The notes beneath the pieces were generated by a model. It made no database searches. It was not told the origin of the DNA and saw nothing but the letters and a program-made list of their open reading frames with translations. This document shows positions 1 through 10,180 of a stretch of 55,291 bases of DNA, in pieces. Source of the DNA: Ignavibacteriota bacterium (lineage in GTDB: Bacteria; Bacteroidota; Ignavibacteria; UBA10030); assembly GCA_003142475.1 (NCBI GenBank), contig PLMK01000079.1:44399-99689 (forward strand), read 5' to 3'. The position numbers and the translations under genes were made by a program. Numbering within the stretch: the stretch's first letter is position 1; each line of letters starts with the position of its first letter.

Positions 1-3000
1 TGGATTCCAACAAATGGGTGTACCGCCTTCGTGAAACTGTAGGCGATAAGGATACGCGCATATCGACAGAAGTACCAATAGATGAATATTCCTCGCTTCG
101 ATTGAGGCAAGCCGTGCGGCAAAACTGGGAATCGATCACGCAATTCTATAAGCTTGAAGGTGAATCAAAGACGACGCTGGGGGATGTGTTTAGCAAGATC
201 ACAAAGATTGAAATTCCGGTTCCGAAGAATCCGATCTTCAGCATCTTCGGCACAAGCAGAATATTAATGACTATCAATGGTGCAATTGATATTCATGCTG
301 GATATCGTAATATCAAATCAGATCTTGTTACATCAAGTGCATTGGGACAGAGCCAAAGCACTCCAGATTTCAAGCAAGAAATTCAAGTGAACGTAAAGGG
401 CGAAATTGGCGATAAATTAAAAATTGATGCCGATTGGAATACTCAGCGCACGTTTGAGTACGAAAACCAACTTCACGTCAAGTACCAGGGCTACGAAGAT
501 GAACTTGTGCAAAGTGTGGAAGCGGGCAACGTGTCACTTCCCACAAATTCATCATTTATTACCGGCGGTTCTGCTTTGTTTGGTATCATGGCAAAATTCC
601 AACTGGGGCCATTGCGCCTGACTACTGTTGCGACGCAGAAGAAAGGACAGATTAAAGAACTTTCTGTTTCCGGCGGCTCACAATCTTCTGCAATAGAGAT
701 ACGTGCGGCAAATTATTCTAAATGCCACTTCTTTGTCGATACATCGTACATCCAATTTTATGATACCGTGTATCAAGTTCCGGCAATCATCACACCGTAT
801 ATTCAGAGTAAGCACATTCGTCAAATTGAAGTATGGGTTTCTACGAAGACGGAAACAGACCCTACAAAATATAGAAATGTTCTTGCTTTGATGGATCAGA
901 AGCAAGTGGACTCCGCAAAAAATAATCTTGCTGCCCGTCGCAAAGGTGTATGGACTCCTGCTCAGGGACAGGTTGAAGAAGCAAAATTCATTAAGCTTGA
1001 AGCAACGGATTTTGATTGTGATCAATTTGCTGGAATTATTTCACTTCGGAGTCAGCCGCAAGACGACCAAGTAGTTGCAGTCTATTATGTGTTAGATAAT
1101 AATACTGCTATCGGTCAATCGAGCCAGACAACAAATGATACTTTGAACCTTGTCCTGAAACTTGTACGTCCAGCGCAGCTTGGTCCGACAATGGATCCCG
1201 CCTGGAGGATGATGCTGAAGAATCGGTATTCTCTTGGCGGAAGCAATATAGATGAATCGAGTTTTGACTTCCGTGTAGAATATCAAGTACCCGGTAAAAC
1301 GCCAATGACAGACATAACGGATTATAATGTTGGTGTGATGGAAATGCTTGGATTGGATCGATATAGCACCGATGGCTCTAAAAAACCTGATAAGGTGTAT
1401 GATAAGGGAATTACTTTCAACAAAGCGCGAGGTGAAATTGTTTTTCCTACAGTGGAACCGTTCGATTCCTCGAGTTTGTACAATTATTTCAAGATCCATA
1501 GCGGTATTGATGACACCACTGCTCGAAGCCTTGCCGAAAAATACGCTTATGGAGCAATTTATACAAAATTGCAAGAGGATGCAGTGAACGATCCGCGCAA
1601 CTTGTATTACATGCGTGGCACGATGAAAGCATCTGGAACGTCAAGTCAAAGTCACTATACGCTTGGTTTTAATATTGTGGAAGGAAGTGTGCAAGTAATT
1701 GTCGATGGTGTGGTAGCAACGCCTGGTGTTGATTACATCGTTGATTATATTTCCGGCAGTCTTGATATCAAGAATCAGGCGTATCTTAGTCCGGGACGAA
1801 ATGTCCAAATCAAATTCGAAGCAAACGATATGTTCCAGCTTGCTTCAAAATCTCTGCTTGGCGCTCGCGGTGAATTCGATTTAGCTAAGAACACTACCCT
1901 TGGTTTAACCATTATGAGTTACAACCAGCAATCGTTAAGCGACAAAGTGCGGCTTGGCGAAGAACCTATCAGCAACTTGATTATGGGAATTGATGGCGGA
2001 ACCACACAGGATGCACGTTGGCTCACTAATGCGCTGAATTATATTCCTGGTGTTAAAACAACGGCGATGTCACAAGTTAGTGTCAAAGGTGAGGTGGCAT
2101 ATATAAAGCCGAACCCGAATACGCGCACTAGTCCGATTTCCAGCGATGGCGGTAAAGGTGTCGCGTATATCGATGATTTTGAGGGTGCACGCCAAATCAT
2201 TCCTCTTGGCGTTGTTTATGCGTCTTGGAAAGATGCAAGCGCACCATGGTTCATTAAAAATTTGGATACATATCCATCTGTGCCCGACACGAGTGGCCAC
2301 GACTACATTCCGTTTTCAGACGGTTTAAACGGTCTCCACACAGATGTAGAAAAGATGGAGTATAAGGGGCGAGCTTGCTGGTTCAATGTTCAACCCAGCG
2401 ATGTCCTTATTGACACGCTCTGGAATGGGCGCAAATCACATGCTACAGGTGAAAATCAGGTGATGTCTTTGGATTTCTATTTTCATCCGGAACAGCGCGG
2501 CGAGTTTAACTATTCTATGAAGCTTGACTCAACCATCGGATTAGATAAACCAGATCCTAAAACTCACATGCAATCATGGGCTGGTATTCAGCGCGTTCTT
2601 GGTACAAGCTCCACGAACCTTATAGAACAAAACGTTGCATTTATTGAGCTTTGGATTAACATTATTTCCCCGATAACTGATAATGATTCCGCAAAGATCA
2701 ATATTGATCTTGGTTACATCAGTGAAGATGTGCTTGCGAATAAACAACTTCAAACGGAAGATGGATTGGATAATCCAGCCCATATTCACAGACATGTTAT
2801 GAACAACAATTATGATTGGGGGCTTGATACTTTAAAGGATCCGGCTGAACAAATAAATTATGAGCCTTTCTGGAAACAGTATCCGACCCATCCTGAATAT
2901 AAATCAGATCCTTCAGGTGATAATTGGTCAAAGCTGCCGATTGGTAGTGGATATAAACTTAATATGACATTAGCTGAGCAATATGAAGGAGTGAATGGCA

Positions 3001-6000
3001 CGGAAGGAAACTCTGCGAGTGACGACGGACGTTTTCCAGATACAGAAGATTTGAATAATAATGATAAATTAGACTGGTTGAATTCCTATTTTGAATATGA
3101 AATTCCTCTCGATACAAACAATGTTCGTTTTAGACAATTGATGACGGGAACAGGCGGTGACCATTGGCATCAAATTCGTATTCCGCTCTCCGACTATAAT
3201 AGAAAAATAGGAACTCCAAACTTTACAGATGTGGAAGGAGTGCGTTTATGGATTACAGGAGCTGGAAAACCAGTACTATTTCGCATTGTCGATTTTGATC
3301 TTGTCGGCAACCAATGGGAAAAAAGGATAAAGACTGATGATTCTTGGGAATTGAGTGTCGTGAACTATGAAGATGATTTTCCAATATATCAGCCACCAGA
3401 TGGTAACCTTCGTACAAAAGATCTCACTCGCCCGGATCAAAACATTCTTAGCAATGAGCAATCGCTGAATCTAGTTGTGAAGAATTTGCAAGATGGAGAT
3501 TACAAGGAAGCAGTGAAATATATGAACGACCGTCCGCTTGATATGTTTAACTATCATACATTAAAGATGTTTGTTCATGGCGAAACGGGCGAAAACGTTG
3601 TCAAAGGGTATAAAAAATTTGTGTTTCAAGATACAAGCCATTACGATGCAGAAATGTTCCTGCATTTTGGAGACGATACGTCAAATTATTATGAGTACCG
3701 TGCCCCTGTCCGTCCAGGTTGGACCGGAAATGATATCGTCATCAAGTTCTCTGATCTTACTAAGCTTAAAGCTTTCCTCGACACCTTAAATAATACACCA
3801 CAATTTGCGGTGCCGGATGGACCACCGGGAGCACGATATCGGATTCGTGGAAGTCCACGGTTGGATAGAATCAAATTTATTTCTGTTGGAATTGTGAATC
3901 CGAAAGATACAGCCGCTTCGATTCCTTCGGTTCTCAATGGTGAATTATGGGTCGATGAACTGCGCCTTACCGATGTGGATGATACACGTGGGTGGGCGTA
4001 TAAAGTGGATGCCAGTATAAAGCTTGCAGACATCGGGAGTATTGCATTTTCGTTGAGCGAGCGCGATCCGTACTTCCACGGATTGGAAGATCATTTTGGT
4101 ACACGTAACACGAGCCGGGCATGGAGCCTCTCTAGTTCCTTTGCTCTTGATAAACTTCTGCCGGAGACATGGAATGGTTCTGTGATAAACCTCAGTTATA
4201 CTCATTCGGAGTCTATTAACAAACCGCTCTATCTCCCCGGAACGGATATTTTAGTTGAAGAGGAAGCAAAGCTCATCGCACTGAATCCGACCAGTCAATA
4301 TAAAAATGCAGAAGATGTACGAGCACAATCTGAAGATATGAGTATTACGGATTCTTATTCTGTGCCGACACTCAAGTTAAACATTCCTGCTAAAACTTGG
4401 CTTATAACAGAAACAATCAACAAAATGACGCTTGGATACAACTATACACAATCTCACCTGCGCAATCCATCAACTGAATATTCAAATGCATGGAGTTGGA
4501 ACGCAGCCTTCAGATATGGAACGCAGTTTAATCCGAATAATTTTCTTTTATTGGGAGCATTAAAATTCTTTTTCACGCCCCAGCAGATAAATTTTGGTGC
4601 AACACTCAGTAGGAGTCAATCACAAACAAAGTTGCGCTCTCAAGAGAACCCCAATGATACTCTACGTACCTTAAATTCCACGCGGTCAATGGATTTCAAC
4701 TGGCAATTCTTTCAAGGTGGATTGTTTGATCTTGGTGTTGCATATAGTGTTAATGTCTCAAGCAGTCTCGTGCATTTGGAAACAGATCGGTATGGGAACC
4801 AGCGTACATTTATGGCAATCCTCAGCGATATATTTTTCAGCGATCGACTGATCGACTTTGGTATCGATCAAAACTTTGGTCAGGGAATTGTATTGAATAC
4901 AAAAATCACAGCGCCGAAGGTGCTGATGTTAGATAAGATTTTTACGCCAAACTTTCGTTATTCTGTGAACTATAATTGGACGAACAATATTCAGGCAGGT
5001 CCTATCGGCCGCAGCGCCGGTTGGAGCGGCGGACCTTCATTATCTCTAGAGGTTAATCTCAAACCAATCGCAGATGCTATTTGGTCACCAACCACATCAC
5101 CAACCACAGTACCAACCACGGGACTAACTGTATCACCAACTACAGCACCAATTAAAGCGCCGGCACAAGTGGACACCAGTATGAAAAAAAGTTCCTTCAA
5201 TCTACTGAAGAGTATCGATCAAATATCGCGCATCTTGATCAAAAATTCTTTATTCGATTTTGAGAAACTCAATTTCAGCTTCACACAGTCGAATACGTCA
5301 CAAAACTCAGGTGTGCGAGGCAATACGGGATTTGCCAATATGTTTGCACGAGTTCCATTTTTTCAATCGTCGTTGGCAGAAAATGGGCCAAACTTTTTAT
5401 ACCAATTTGGATTGATCTCTGATCCCAATGGCGAGTTAGTAATGAAAACGAAAGGAACATTTCCGTTCATTTACGGCTACACCGTACCAGGTATTCGCGC
5501 TGACAGCGCGACTGTTAGTGATGCATATTCGCAGAATAATCAAATTGCCATGCACACTTCCAGGCCATTATGGGAAGGGGCAACACTTCAGTTGGATTGG
5601 AAGGTAGGATGGACTAATAACGAGAACAGGAACGGTACCACGGATTCTCTTGGCTATATGATACCAAGCTCAATAAGCAGTATGGTCACCGGAGACATGG
5701 ATCGTTCGTTTATTTCGCTGCCGATAAAATTTTTCAAAACGAATCTTGATAATGTGAACGCTAAATATACTGCAATGATGAATGCGGATCCTACGCGCGA
5801 TCCCGCTGCAGCGTTATCGCAAGCATTTGAGCAGGGATTAGAGGCGTTTCCCTGGCTATCAAAAATATTAGGTTCGCTTGCACCACGTGCCAATTGGTCA
5901 ATTCATTGGGATGGATTAGAAAATATTAGTTTTTTGAAAAGTATTGCATCACGCATCTCGCTCGATCATGCCTATACTTCAGATTATAGACAGCGGTGGC

Positions 6001-6554
6001 AAATGGTATCAAATACAGATGCGAGTACGGGAACCACGAGTATGACTAAAACAACGACAAGCCAATCGGTTACTTATGGATTTTCTCCATTGATTGGTGT
6101 GAATATAACATTTAAAGATTTTATCAAAGGAAGCTTGGGCGCCACATTCCGGTACGGGTCAACAACATCATACGATCTTGTGCCATCTAATCAAAATGTG
6201 ACGGAATCATCAACCTCGGATATTTCTATTACAGGTTCATATAGCCGTCAGGGATTTGAAATTCCATTTTTTGGCGTGTCGCTCATGAATAATATCGATA
6301 TAACTTTTACCTACGGCTATTCACATAATGCCAGTTTGCTCTATGATTTCAATAATTTTCAAACAAATGGATTATCTATGAGCGGTCTAGGCCGCACCAC
6401 GATAGAACCTCGCATCCGATATACATTGAGTGAACGTGTTACAGCATCTGTGTATTATCGCTACACAAGAGTTGCTCCGGATGATGGCGGATCAGTTACT
6501 CCAGGATCCACAACTAACGAAGGCGGTGTGGATGTTCACGTCCTCATTCAATAA
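1..6554 (+). CDS. sprA: T9SS translocon protein SprA, 5'-truncated by window
   Basis: The frame is open from the first complete codon at position 3, so the gene starts upstream of the window; about 2184 residues are visible, against roughly 2400 for known SprA/Sov proteins. SprA is the giant outer-membrane beta-barrel of the type IX secretion system, through which cargo with C-terminal sorting domains crosses the outer membrane. The visible protein shows the family's long run of alternating beta-strand-like segments, many aromatic strand ends and conserved blocks such as GKGVAYIDDFEGAR (near residue 720) and LWVDELRL (near 1315). A Thr/Pro-rich linker sits at about residues 1690-1715. Two T9SS cargo proteins are encoded further on in the window (26.9-30.6 and 38.3-40.8 kb) and the T9SS regulator PorX follows directly. 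Family identity is secure; the N-terminus cannot be judged. Confidence 0.93.
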   Translation, partial: DSNKWVYRLRETVGDKDTRISTEVPIDEYSSLRLRQAVRQNWESITQFYKLEGESKTTLGDVFSKITKIEIPVPKNPIFSIFGTSRILMTINGAIDIHAGYRNIKSDLVTSSALGQSQSTPDFKQEIQVNVKGEIGDKLKIDADWNTQRTFEYENQLHVKYQGYEDELVQSVEAGNVSLPTNSSFITGGSALFGIMAKFQLGPLRLTTVATQKKGQIKELSVSGGSQSSAIEIRAANYSKCHFFVDTSYIQFYDTVYQVPAIITPYIQSKHIRQIEVWVSTKTETDPTKYRNVLALMDQKQVDSAKNNLAARRKGVWTPAQGQVEEAKFIKLEATDFDCDQFAGIISLRSQPQDDQVVAVYYVLDNNTAIGQSSQTTNDTLNLVLKLVRPAQLGPTMDPAWRMMLKNRYSLGGSNIDESSFDFRVEYQVPGKTPMTDITDYNVGVMEMLGLDRYSTDGSKKPDKVYDKGITFNKARGEIVFPTVEPFDSSSLYNYFKIHSGIDDTTARSLAEKYAYGAIYTKLQEDAVNDPRNLYYMRGTMKASGTSSQSHYTLGFNIVEGSVQVIVDGVVATPGVDYIVDYISGSLDIKNQAYLSPGRNVQIKFEANDMFQLASKSLLGARGEFDLAKNTTLGLTIMSYNQQSLSDKVRLGEEPISNLIMGIDGGTTQDARWLTNALNYIPGVKTTAMSQVSVKGEVAYIKPNPNTRTSPISSDGGKGVAYIDDFEGARQIIPLGVVYASWKDASAPWFIKNLDTYPSVPDTSGHDYIPFSDGLNGLHTDVEKMEYKGRACWFNVQPSDVLIDTLWNGRKSHATGENQVMSLDFYFHPEQRGEFNYSMKLDSTIGLDKPDPKTHMQSWAGIQRVLGTSSTNLIEQNVAFIELWINIISPITDNDSAKINIDLGYISEDVLANKQLQTEDGLDNPAHIHRHVMNNNYDWGLDTLKDPAEQINYEPFWKQYPTHPEYKSDPSGDNWSKLPIGSGYKLNMTLAEQYEGVNGTEGNSASDDGRFPDTEDLNNNDKLDWLNSYFEYEIPLDTNNVRFRQLMTGTGGDHWHQIRIPLSDYNRKIGTPNFTDVEGVRLWITGAGKPVLFRIVDFDLVGNQWEKRIKTDDSWELSVVNYEDDFPIYQPPDGNLRTKDLTRPDQNILSNEQSLNLVVKNLQDGDYKEAVKYMNDRPLDMFNYHTLKMFVHGETGENVVKGYKKFVFQDTSHYDAEMFLHFGDDTSNYYEYRAPVRPGWTGNDIVIKFSDLTKLKAFLDTLNNTPQFAVPDGPPGARYRIRGSPRLDRIKFISVGIVNPKDTAASIPSVLNGELWVDELRLTDVDDTRGWAYKVDASIKLADIGSIAFSLSERDPYFHGLEDHFGTRNTSRAWSLSSSFALDKLLPETWNGSVINLSYTHSESINKPLYLPGTDILVEEEAKLIALNPTSQYKNAEDVRAQSEDMSITDSYSVPTLKLNIPAKTWLITETINKMTLGYNYTQSHLRNPSTEYSNAWSWNAAFRYGTQFNPNNFLLLGALKFFFTPQQINFGATLSRSQSQTKLRSQENPNDTLRTLNSTRSMDFNWQFFQGGLFDLGVAYSVNVSSSLVHLETDRYGNQRTFMAILSDIFFSDRLIDFGIDQNFGQGIVLNTKITAPKVLMLDKIFTPNFRYSVNYNWTNNIQAGPIGRSAGWSGGPSLSLEVNLKPIADAIWSPTTSPTTVPTTGLTVSPTTAPIKAPAQVDTSMKKSSFNLLKSIDQISRILIKNSLFDFEKLNFSFTQSNTSQNSGVRGNTGFANMFARVPFFQSSLAENGPNFLYQFGLISDPNGELVMKTKGTFPFIYGYTVPGIRADSATVSDAYSQNNQIAMHTSRPLWEGATLQLDWKVGWTNNENRNGTTDSLGYMIPSSISSMVTGDMDRSFISLPIKFFKTNLDNVNAKYTAMMNADPTRDPAAALSQAFEQGLEAFPWLSKILGSLAPRANWSIHWDGLENISFLKSIASRISLDHAYTSDYRQRWQMVSNTDASTGTTSMTKTTTSQSVTYGFSPLIGVNITFKDFIKGSLGATFRYGSTTSYDLVPSNQNVTESSTSDISITGSYSRQGFEIPFFGVSLMNNIDITFTYGYSHNASLLYDFNNFQTNGLSMSGLGRTTIEPRIRYTLSERVTASVYYRYTRVAPDDGGSVTPGSTTNEGGVDVHVLIQ
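5085..5160 (+). repeat. Thr/Pro-coding short tandem repeat inside sprA
   Basis: About six imperfect 12-base units of the form ACCAACCACATC encode the stretch SPTTSPTTVPTTGLTVSPTT. It lies in an otherwise strand-rich barrel protein and probably forms a flexible loop. The repeat length could vary by slippage in steps of four residues without breaking the frame. Confidence 0.75.
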
Positions 6555-6609
6555 TAATTCTCACGCATTGATTCTCGCGTGTGGAAGTGGTACTTTACCT
6601 CAGGCTTAA

Positions 6610-8175
6610 ATGGAAACTCCCAAAAAAATTCTCTGGGTCGATGACGAAATCGACTTATTGCGTCCTCATCTACGATTATTGGAACAGAAGGGATATCAAG
6701 TCGATACAGCGGCTAACGGCGAAGATGCCATCGAGTTGGTAAAAACTAAAGGTTACGACCTTGTTTTTCTTGATGAGATGATGCCCGGTTTAGGTGGTTT
6801 ACAAACTCTTTCGGCAATGAAAGATATCTCACCAACGGTTCCGGTGGTAATGGTGACAAAGAGCGAAGCTGAAAGTTTAATGGAAGAAGCCATAGGCAGT
6901 AAAATCACAGATTATTTGGTGAAGCCGGTGAATCCCAGTCAGATTCTCATGGCATGCAAGAAAATATTTGAATCGAAAAAAATATCCGGCGCATATATCT
7001 CCCGTGACTATATTAAAGAATTTCAAAATATTAGTCTTACGCTGAACAATTCTCTTTCGGAAGAAGATTGGATCAATCTGTACCTGAAAATAACGAACTG
7101 GGACATGGAATTAGATGCTCATCCAGAATTGGGATTAAGGCAAACACTTCAGGATCAGAAACGTGAATGCAATGCCGAATTTGGAAAATTCGTTGAGCGT
7201 AACTATCGTAAATGGATTGATGATTCGAAACGTTCGGTTATGCTCTCGCCCGATGTTATGGAACGTTGTGTGCTTCCTGAACTGAATAATCGCACTTCTG
7301 TCTTTTTCTTCGTTATTGATTGCCTGCGGCTTGACCAATGGTTGATTCTGGAAGAACTGTTATCAGAATATTATACCTTTGAAAAGCAATATTACTTCAG
7401 CATTTTGCCTACTGCAACACCGTATTCCCGCAATGCAATATTCAGCGGATACTTTCCGATTGATATAGAAAAACGATTTCCTGAAATCTGGTCTTCCGAA
7501 GATGATGACGACGAAAACAGCCGTAACCGATACGAGCACCAGTTGATGGACAAACTATTAGAACGCAAGCGCATAGTATTGAAGCCGGAATCAAAGTACG
7601 TGAAAATATTGGATTCGGACTTTGGCAAACAATTCGAGGGAAACATTATTTCTTACACACAAAGCCGTCTCACGGCTGTCGTGGTGAATTTTATCGATAT
7701 GCTCGCTCACGGCCGCTCGGACTCGCCGATCCTAAAAGAAATTGCCCCTGACGAAGCCGCATATCGTTCGCTTACACGATCATGGTTCCAATATTCGTCC
7801 CTTTTTGGAATGCTCAAAACACTCGCTTTGCAAAAAAATGTTAAGATTATTCTTACTACAGATCACGGAAGTGTCCGATGCATGCGCGGCTCAAAAGTGG
7901 TTGGAGATCGAGAAGCATCGACGAACCTGCGTTACAAATTTGGCAGGAATCTTAAGGTGGACGAAAAGCAAGCTGTCTTTATCAAGAGTCCGGTTGATTA
8001 CAAACTGCCGCGAGGGAGTGTTACCACAAATTATGTAATGGCGAAAGAAGATTATTATTTCGTCTACCCAACAGAGTACCACAAGTATCTAAATCATTAC
8101 CACGATAGCTTCCAACACGGTGGCATTTCTATGCAGGAGATGATTTTGCCCATCGTGAAGCTTGAACCGAAATGA
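6610..8175 (+). CDS. porX: PorX-type response regulator with PglZ domain
   Basis: This 521-residue protein has an N-terminal CheY receiver domain (about 5-120) with the acidic pair D11/D12, phosphoacceptor D55 in VFLDEMMPG and the conserved lysine in YLVKPVNP. After a helical linker comes a PglZ domain of the alkaline-phosphatase fold (about 225-515), with metal-site motifs FVIDCLRLDQW, TPYSRNAIFSG and LTTDHGSVR. The length and order match PorX of Porphyromonas gingivalis, the response regulator that controls T9SS gene expression; PglZ domains of this kind have been reported to act as phosphodiesterases. The gene begins 55 bases after sprA and its stop overlaps the tsaE start in ATGA. The link to T9SS control is known for the family; sharing a transcript with sprA is inferred. 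No PorY-type sensor kinase is in the window. Confidence 0.92.
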   Translation: METPKKILWVDDEIDLLRPHLRLLEQKGYQVDTAANGEDAIELVKTKGYDLVFLDEMMPGLGGLQTLSAMKDISPTVPVVMVTKSEAESLMEEAIGSKITDYLVKPVNPSQILMACKKIFESKKISGAYISRDYIKEFQNISLTLNNSLSEEDWINLYLKITNWDMELDAHPELGLRQTLQDQKRECNAEFGKFVERNYRKWIDDSKRSVMLSPDVMERCVLPELNNRTSVFFFVIDCLRLDQWLILEELLSEYYTFEKQYYFSILPTATPYSRNAIFSGYFPIDIEKRFPEIWSSEDDDDENSRNRYEHQLMDKLLERKRIVLKPESKYVKILDSDFGKQFEGNIISYTQSRLTAVVVNFIDMLAHGRSDSPILKEIAPDEAAYRSLTRSWFQYSSLFGMLKTLALQKNVKIILTTDHGSVRCMRGSKVVGDREASTNLRYKFGRNLKVDEKQAVFIKSPVDYKLPRGSVTTNYVMAKEDYYFVYPTEYHKYLNHYHDSFQHGGISMQEMILPIVKLEPK

Positions 8176-8618
8176 GCGAGATACGCACAACTACATCGGT
8201 AACAGAGACAATTGCCTATGCGCGTGCTTTCGCTGGTAGATTACGGCGCGGCGATGTTGTGACGCTCTTTGGTGATCTTGGAAGCGGGAAGACACAGTTT
8301 GTTAAAGGTGTGTGTCAGGCATTTAAAACGTGCACAACTGCAACAAGCCCATCCTTTGTTATCCTCAATCGATATAATGGCACGGATGAACGAGAAAGTG
8401 AGCTTCTCGTGTATCACTTCGATCTGTATCGTGTTAAGTCGCTTACAGAAATATACGATCTTGGCTACGAGGAATTTCTTCAGGGTGATGGAATTTGCCT
8501 CATCGAATGGGCGGAGATGCTTGGGGAGCTCCTGCCGAAACGAAGGTACGACATTCGATTTTCTTTAGGTGCAGATGAGAATGAACGCCGTATTGAAATT
8601 AGTGGAGTTGGCAAGTAA
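8172..8618 (+). CDS. tsaE: tRNA threonylcarbamoyladenosine ATPase TsaE
   Basis: TsaE is the P-loop ATPase that works with TsaB and TsaD to make the t6A modification at position 37 of ANN-decoding tRNAs. The 148-residue product has Walker A motif GDLGSGKTQ (about residues 34-42), the following TSPSF motif, HFDLYR and LIEWAE, all typical of the family, and a normal length. The start overlaps the porX stop by four bases (ATGA), and the stop overlaps the tsaB start by one base (TAATG). This points to translational coupling. tsaD is not in the window. Confidence 0.94.
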   Translation: MSEIRTTTSVTETIAYARAFAGRLRRGDVVTLFGDLGSGKTQFVKGVCQAFKTCTTATSPSFVILNRYNGTDERESELLVYHFDLYRVKSLTEIYDLGYEEFLQGDGICLIEWAEMLGELLPKRRYDIRFSLGADENERRIEISGVGK

Positions 8619-9301
8619 TGACAATCCTTGGCATTGAGACATCAACGGCGGTTTGTTCAGTAGGATTAGCAAACGAAATTGGTTTACAATCGGAAAGATC
8701 GCTTGTTGAGTCACATATTCATTCGGAAAAACTATTAACGCTGATTCAAGAATTATGCGATGAAAAAAAGATGAAACTATCACAGTTGGACGGTGTGGCG
8801 GTTTCTCTAGGTCCCGGCTCTTTTACCGGATTGCGTATAGGATTAAGCACAGCAAAGGGATTATGCTTCGCACTGGAAAAACCGCTTATTGCAGTGCCGA
8901 CGTTCGCATCTATTGCAAAAAGTGCAATTTTGTTACATCCAGATTATAAGCGAATCGTCGTATGCATTGATGCAAAGCAGAGAGAGTATTATATTGGAGT
9001 ATATGAACAAAACGATAGAATTGTACGCGAAGTGTCGCCTGTGCACATTGCAAATCTTTCATCAGCACTTGCCACAGCATCTGCGAAGACATTAGTGCTA
9101 ACAGATCGCATGGACGAAGTAAAAACGAAATCCGGTGATTCTATAATGGTTGCAGATGTTTTCACGTATTGTCGAGGGGATACTATAGCGCGTATGGCGA
9201 TAGAGCAATGGAATGCTGGAGAAAGAAATGTTTGGGGACAGTTGGAACCGATCTATTTGAAAGACTTCGTTGTACGGGCACAGGTGAAATTGGAAAAATG
9301 A
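8618..9301 (+). CDS. tsaB: tRNA threonylcarbamoyladenosine protein TsaB
   Basis: A 227-residue member of the ASKHA-fold TsaB family, the inactive paralogue of TsaD that holds the t6A synthesis complex together. It begins [15 protein letters not shown] and carries the family block [14 protein letters not shown] around residues 65-78. Length is usual for TsaB. It directly follows tsaE with a one-base overlap, the frequent tsaE-tsaB arrangement. Confidence 0.93.
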   Translation: MTILGIETSTAVCSVGLANEIGLQSERSLVESHIHSEKLLTLIQELCDEKKMKLSQLDGVAVSLGPGSFTGLRIGLSTAKGLCFALEKPLIAVPTFASIAKSAILLHPDYKRIVVCIDAKQREYYIGVYEQNDRIVREVSPVHIANLSSALATASAKTLVLTDRMDEVKTKSGDSIMVADVFTYCRGDTIARMAIEQWNAGERNVWGQLEPIYLKDFVVRAQVKLEK

Positions 9302-9326
9302 TTCACGGCAAGTGAAGGAGAGAGCA

Positions 9327-10169
9327 ATGGCTTGGTTCAAGCGGTCACAAGAAAATATTTCATCGAATGGTCAGAAGAAAGACATCCCTGATGGCATGTG
9401 GACGAAGTGTAGCGGGTGCGGTGAGATTATCCATAAAAAGGAGTTAGATAAAAATCTTTTCACTTGCCCAAAGTGCAATTTCCATTTTCGTATTGGCAGC
9501 AAGGAATATTTTGAAATCCTGCTCGATGACGGTTCATTCAAAGAGATGAATAAAAAAATGCGTTCCATAGATCCGCTGAAATTTACAGACACAAAATCAT
9601 ATGCAAGCCGTGTGGAAACAACAATAAAGAAAACCGGTCTCTATGATGCTGTGAGAACCGGCGAAGGAATGATGAACGGAATTCCTGTGGTAATTGCGTG
9701 CATGGATTTTGCTTTCATCGGCGGAAGCATGGGCTCTGTTGTAGGAGAAAAAATTGCACGCGCTACAGACATCGCACGTAAAAAGAGACAACCGTTGATC
9801 ATCATTTCTTCCACTGGCGGTGCCAGGATGATGGAGGGCGCTTTGTCACTGATGCAGATGGCTAAGATGAGCGCAAAACTTGCGCAGCTTTCTGATGCGG
9901 GTGTGCCGTACATTTCTATACTTACAGATCCAACTACTGGCGGTGTAACTGCAAGCTTTGCGATGTTAGGCGATATACACATTGCAGAACCTGCTGCGCT
10001 TATCGGATTTGCAGGTCCGCGCGTTATTAAACAAACAATTGGAAAAGATTTGCCAAAAGGATTTCAGCGATCAGAATTCTTGCTGGATAAAGGTTTCGTC
10101 GATCTCGTTGTACACCGGAAAGAACTCAAAGAAACAATATCCAAGGTGATTCGGAATCTTGTTGGATAA
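9327..10169 (+). CDS. accD: Acetyl-CoA carboxylase carboxyltransferase subunit beta
   Basis: AccD is the beta part of the carboxyltransferase that moves the carboxyl group from carboxybiotin to acetyl-CoA, giving malonyl-CoA for fatty acid synthesis. The N-terminal zinc ribbon is complete (C28, C31, C47, C50), followed by the crotonase-fold carboxyltransferase domain with [11 protein letters not shown] and [12 protein letters not shown]. Translation most likely starts at the ATG at 9327, because a strong ribosome site (GAAGGAGAG) lies just upstream; a GTG at 9312 in the same frame would place that site inside the gene. The product is 280 residues, normal for AccD. accA is not in the window. 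Confidence 0.95.
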   Translation: MAWFKRSQENISSNGQKKDIPDGMWTKCSGCGEIIHKKELDKNLFTCPKCNFHFRIGSKEYFEILLDDGSFKEMNKKMRSIDPLKFTDTKSYASRVETTIKKTGLYDAVRTGEGMMNGIPVVIACMDFAFIGGSMGSVVGEKIARATDIARKKRQPLIIISSTGGARMMEGALSLMQMAKMSAKLAQLSDAGVPYISILTDPTTGGVTASFAMLGDIHIAEPAALIGFAGPRVIKQTIGKDLPKGFQRSEFLLDKGFVDLVVHRKELKETISKVIRNLVG

Positions 10170-10180
10170 ATAAGGAACTA

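Noticed and set aside
4991-5200. Antisense frame with repeated VGDTVSPVVG-like residues
   Set aside because: It is only the reverse reading of the Thr/Pro repeat in sprA.
6560-6580. Terminator after sprA
   Set aside because: A small CACGC/GCGTG stem is present but no T-tract follows, and porX begins 55 bases after sprA.
9312-9326. GTG start for accD
   Set aside because: The GTG lies before the strong GAAGGAGAG site, which fits the ATG at 9327.
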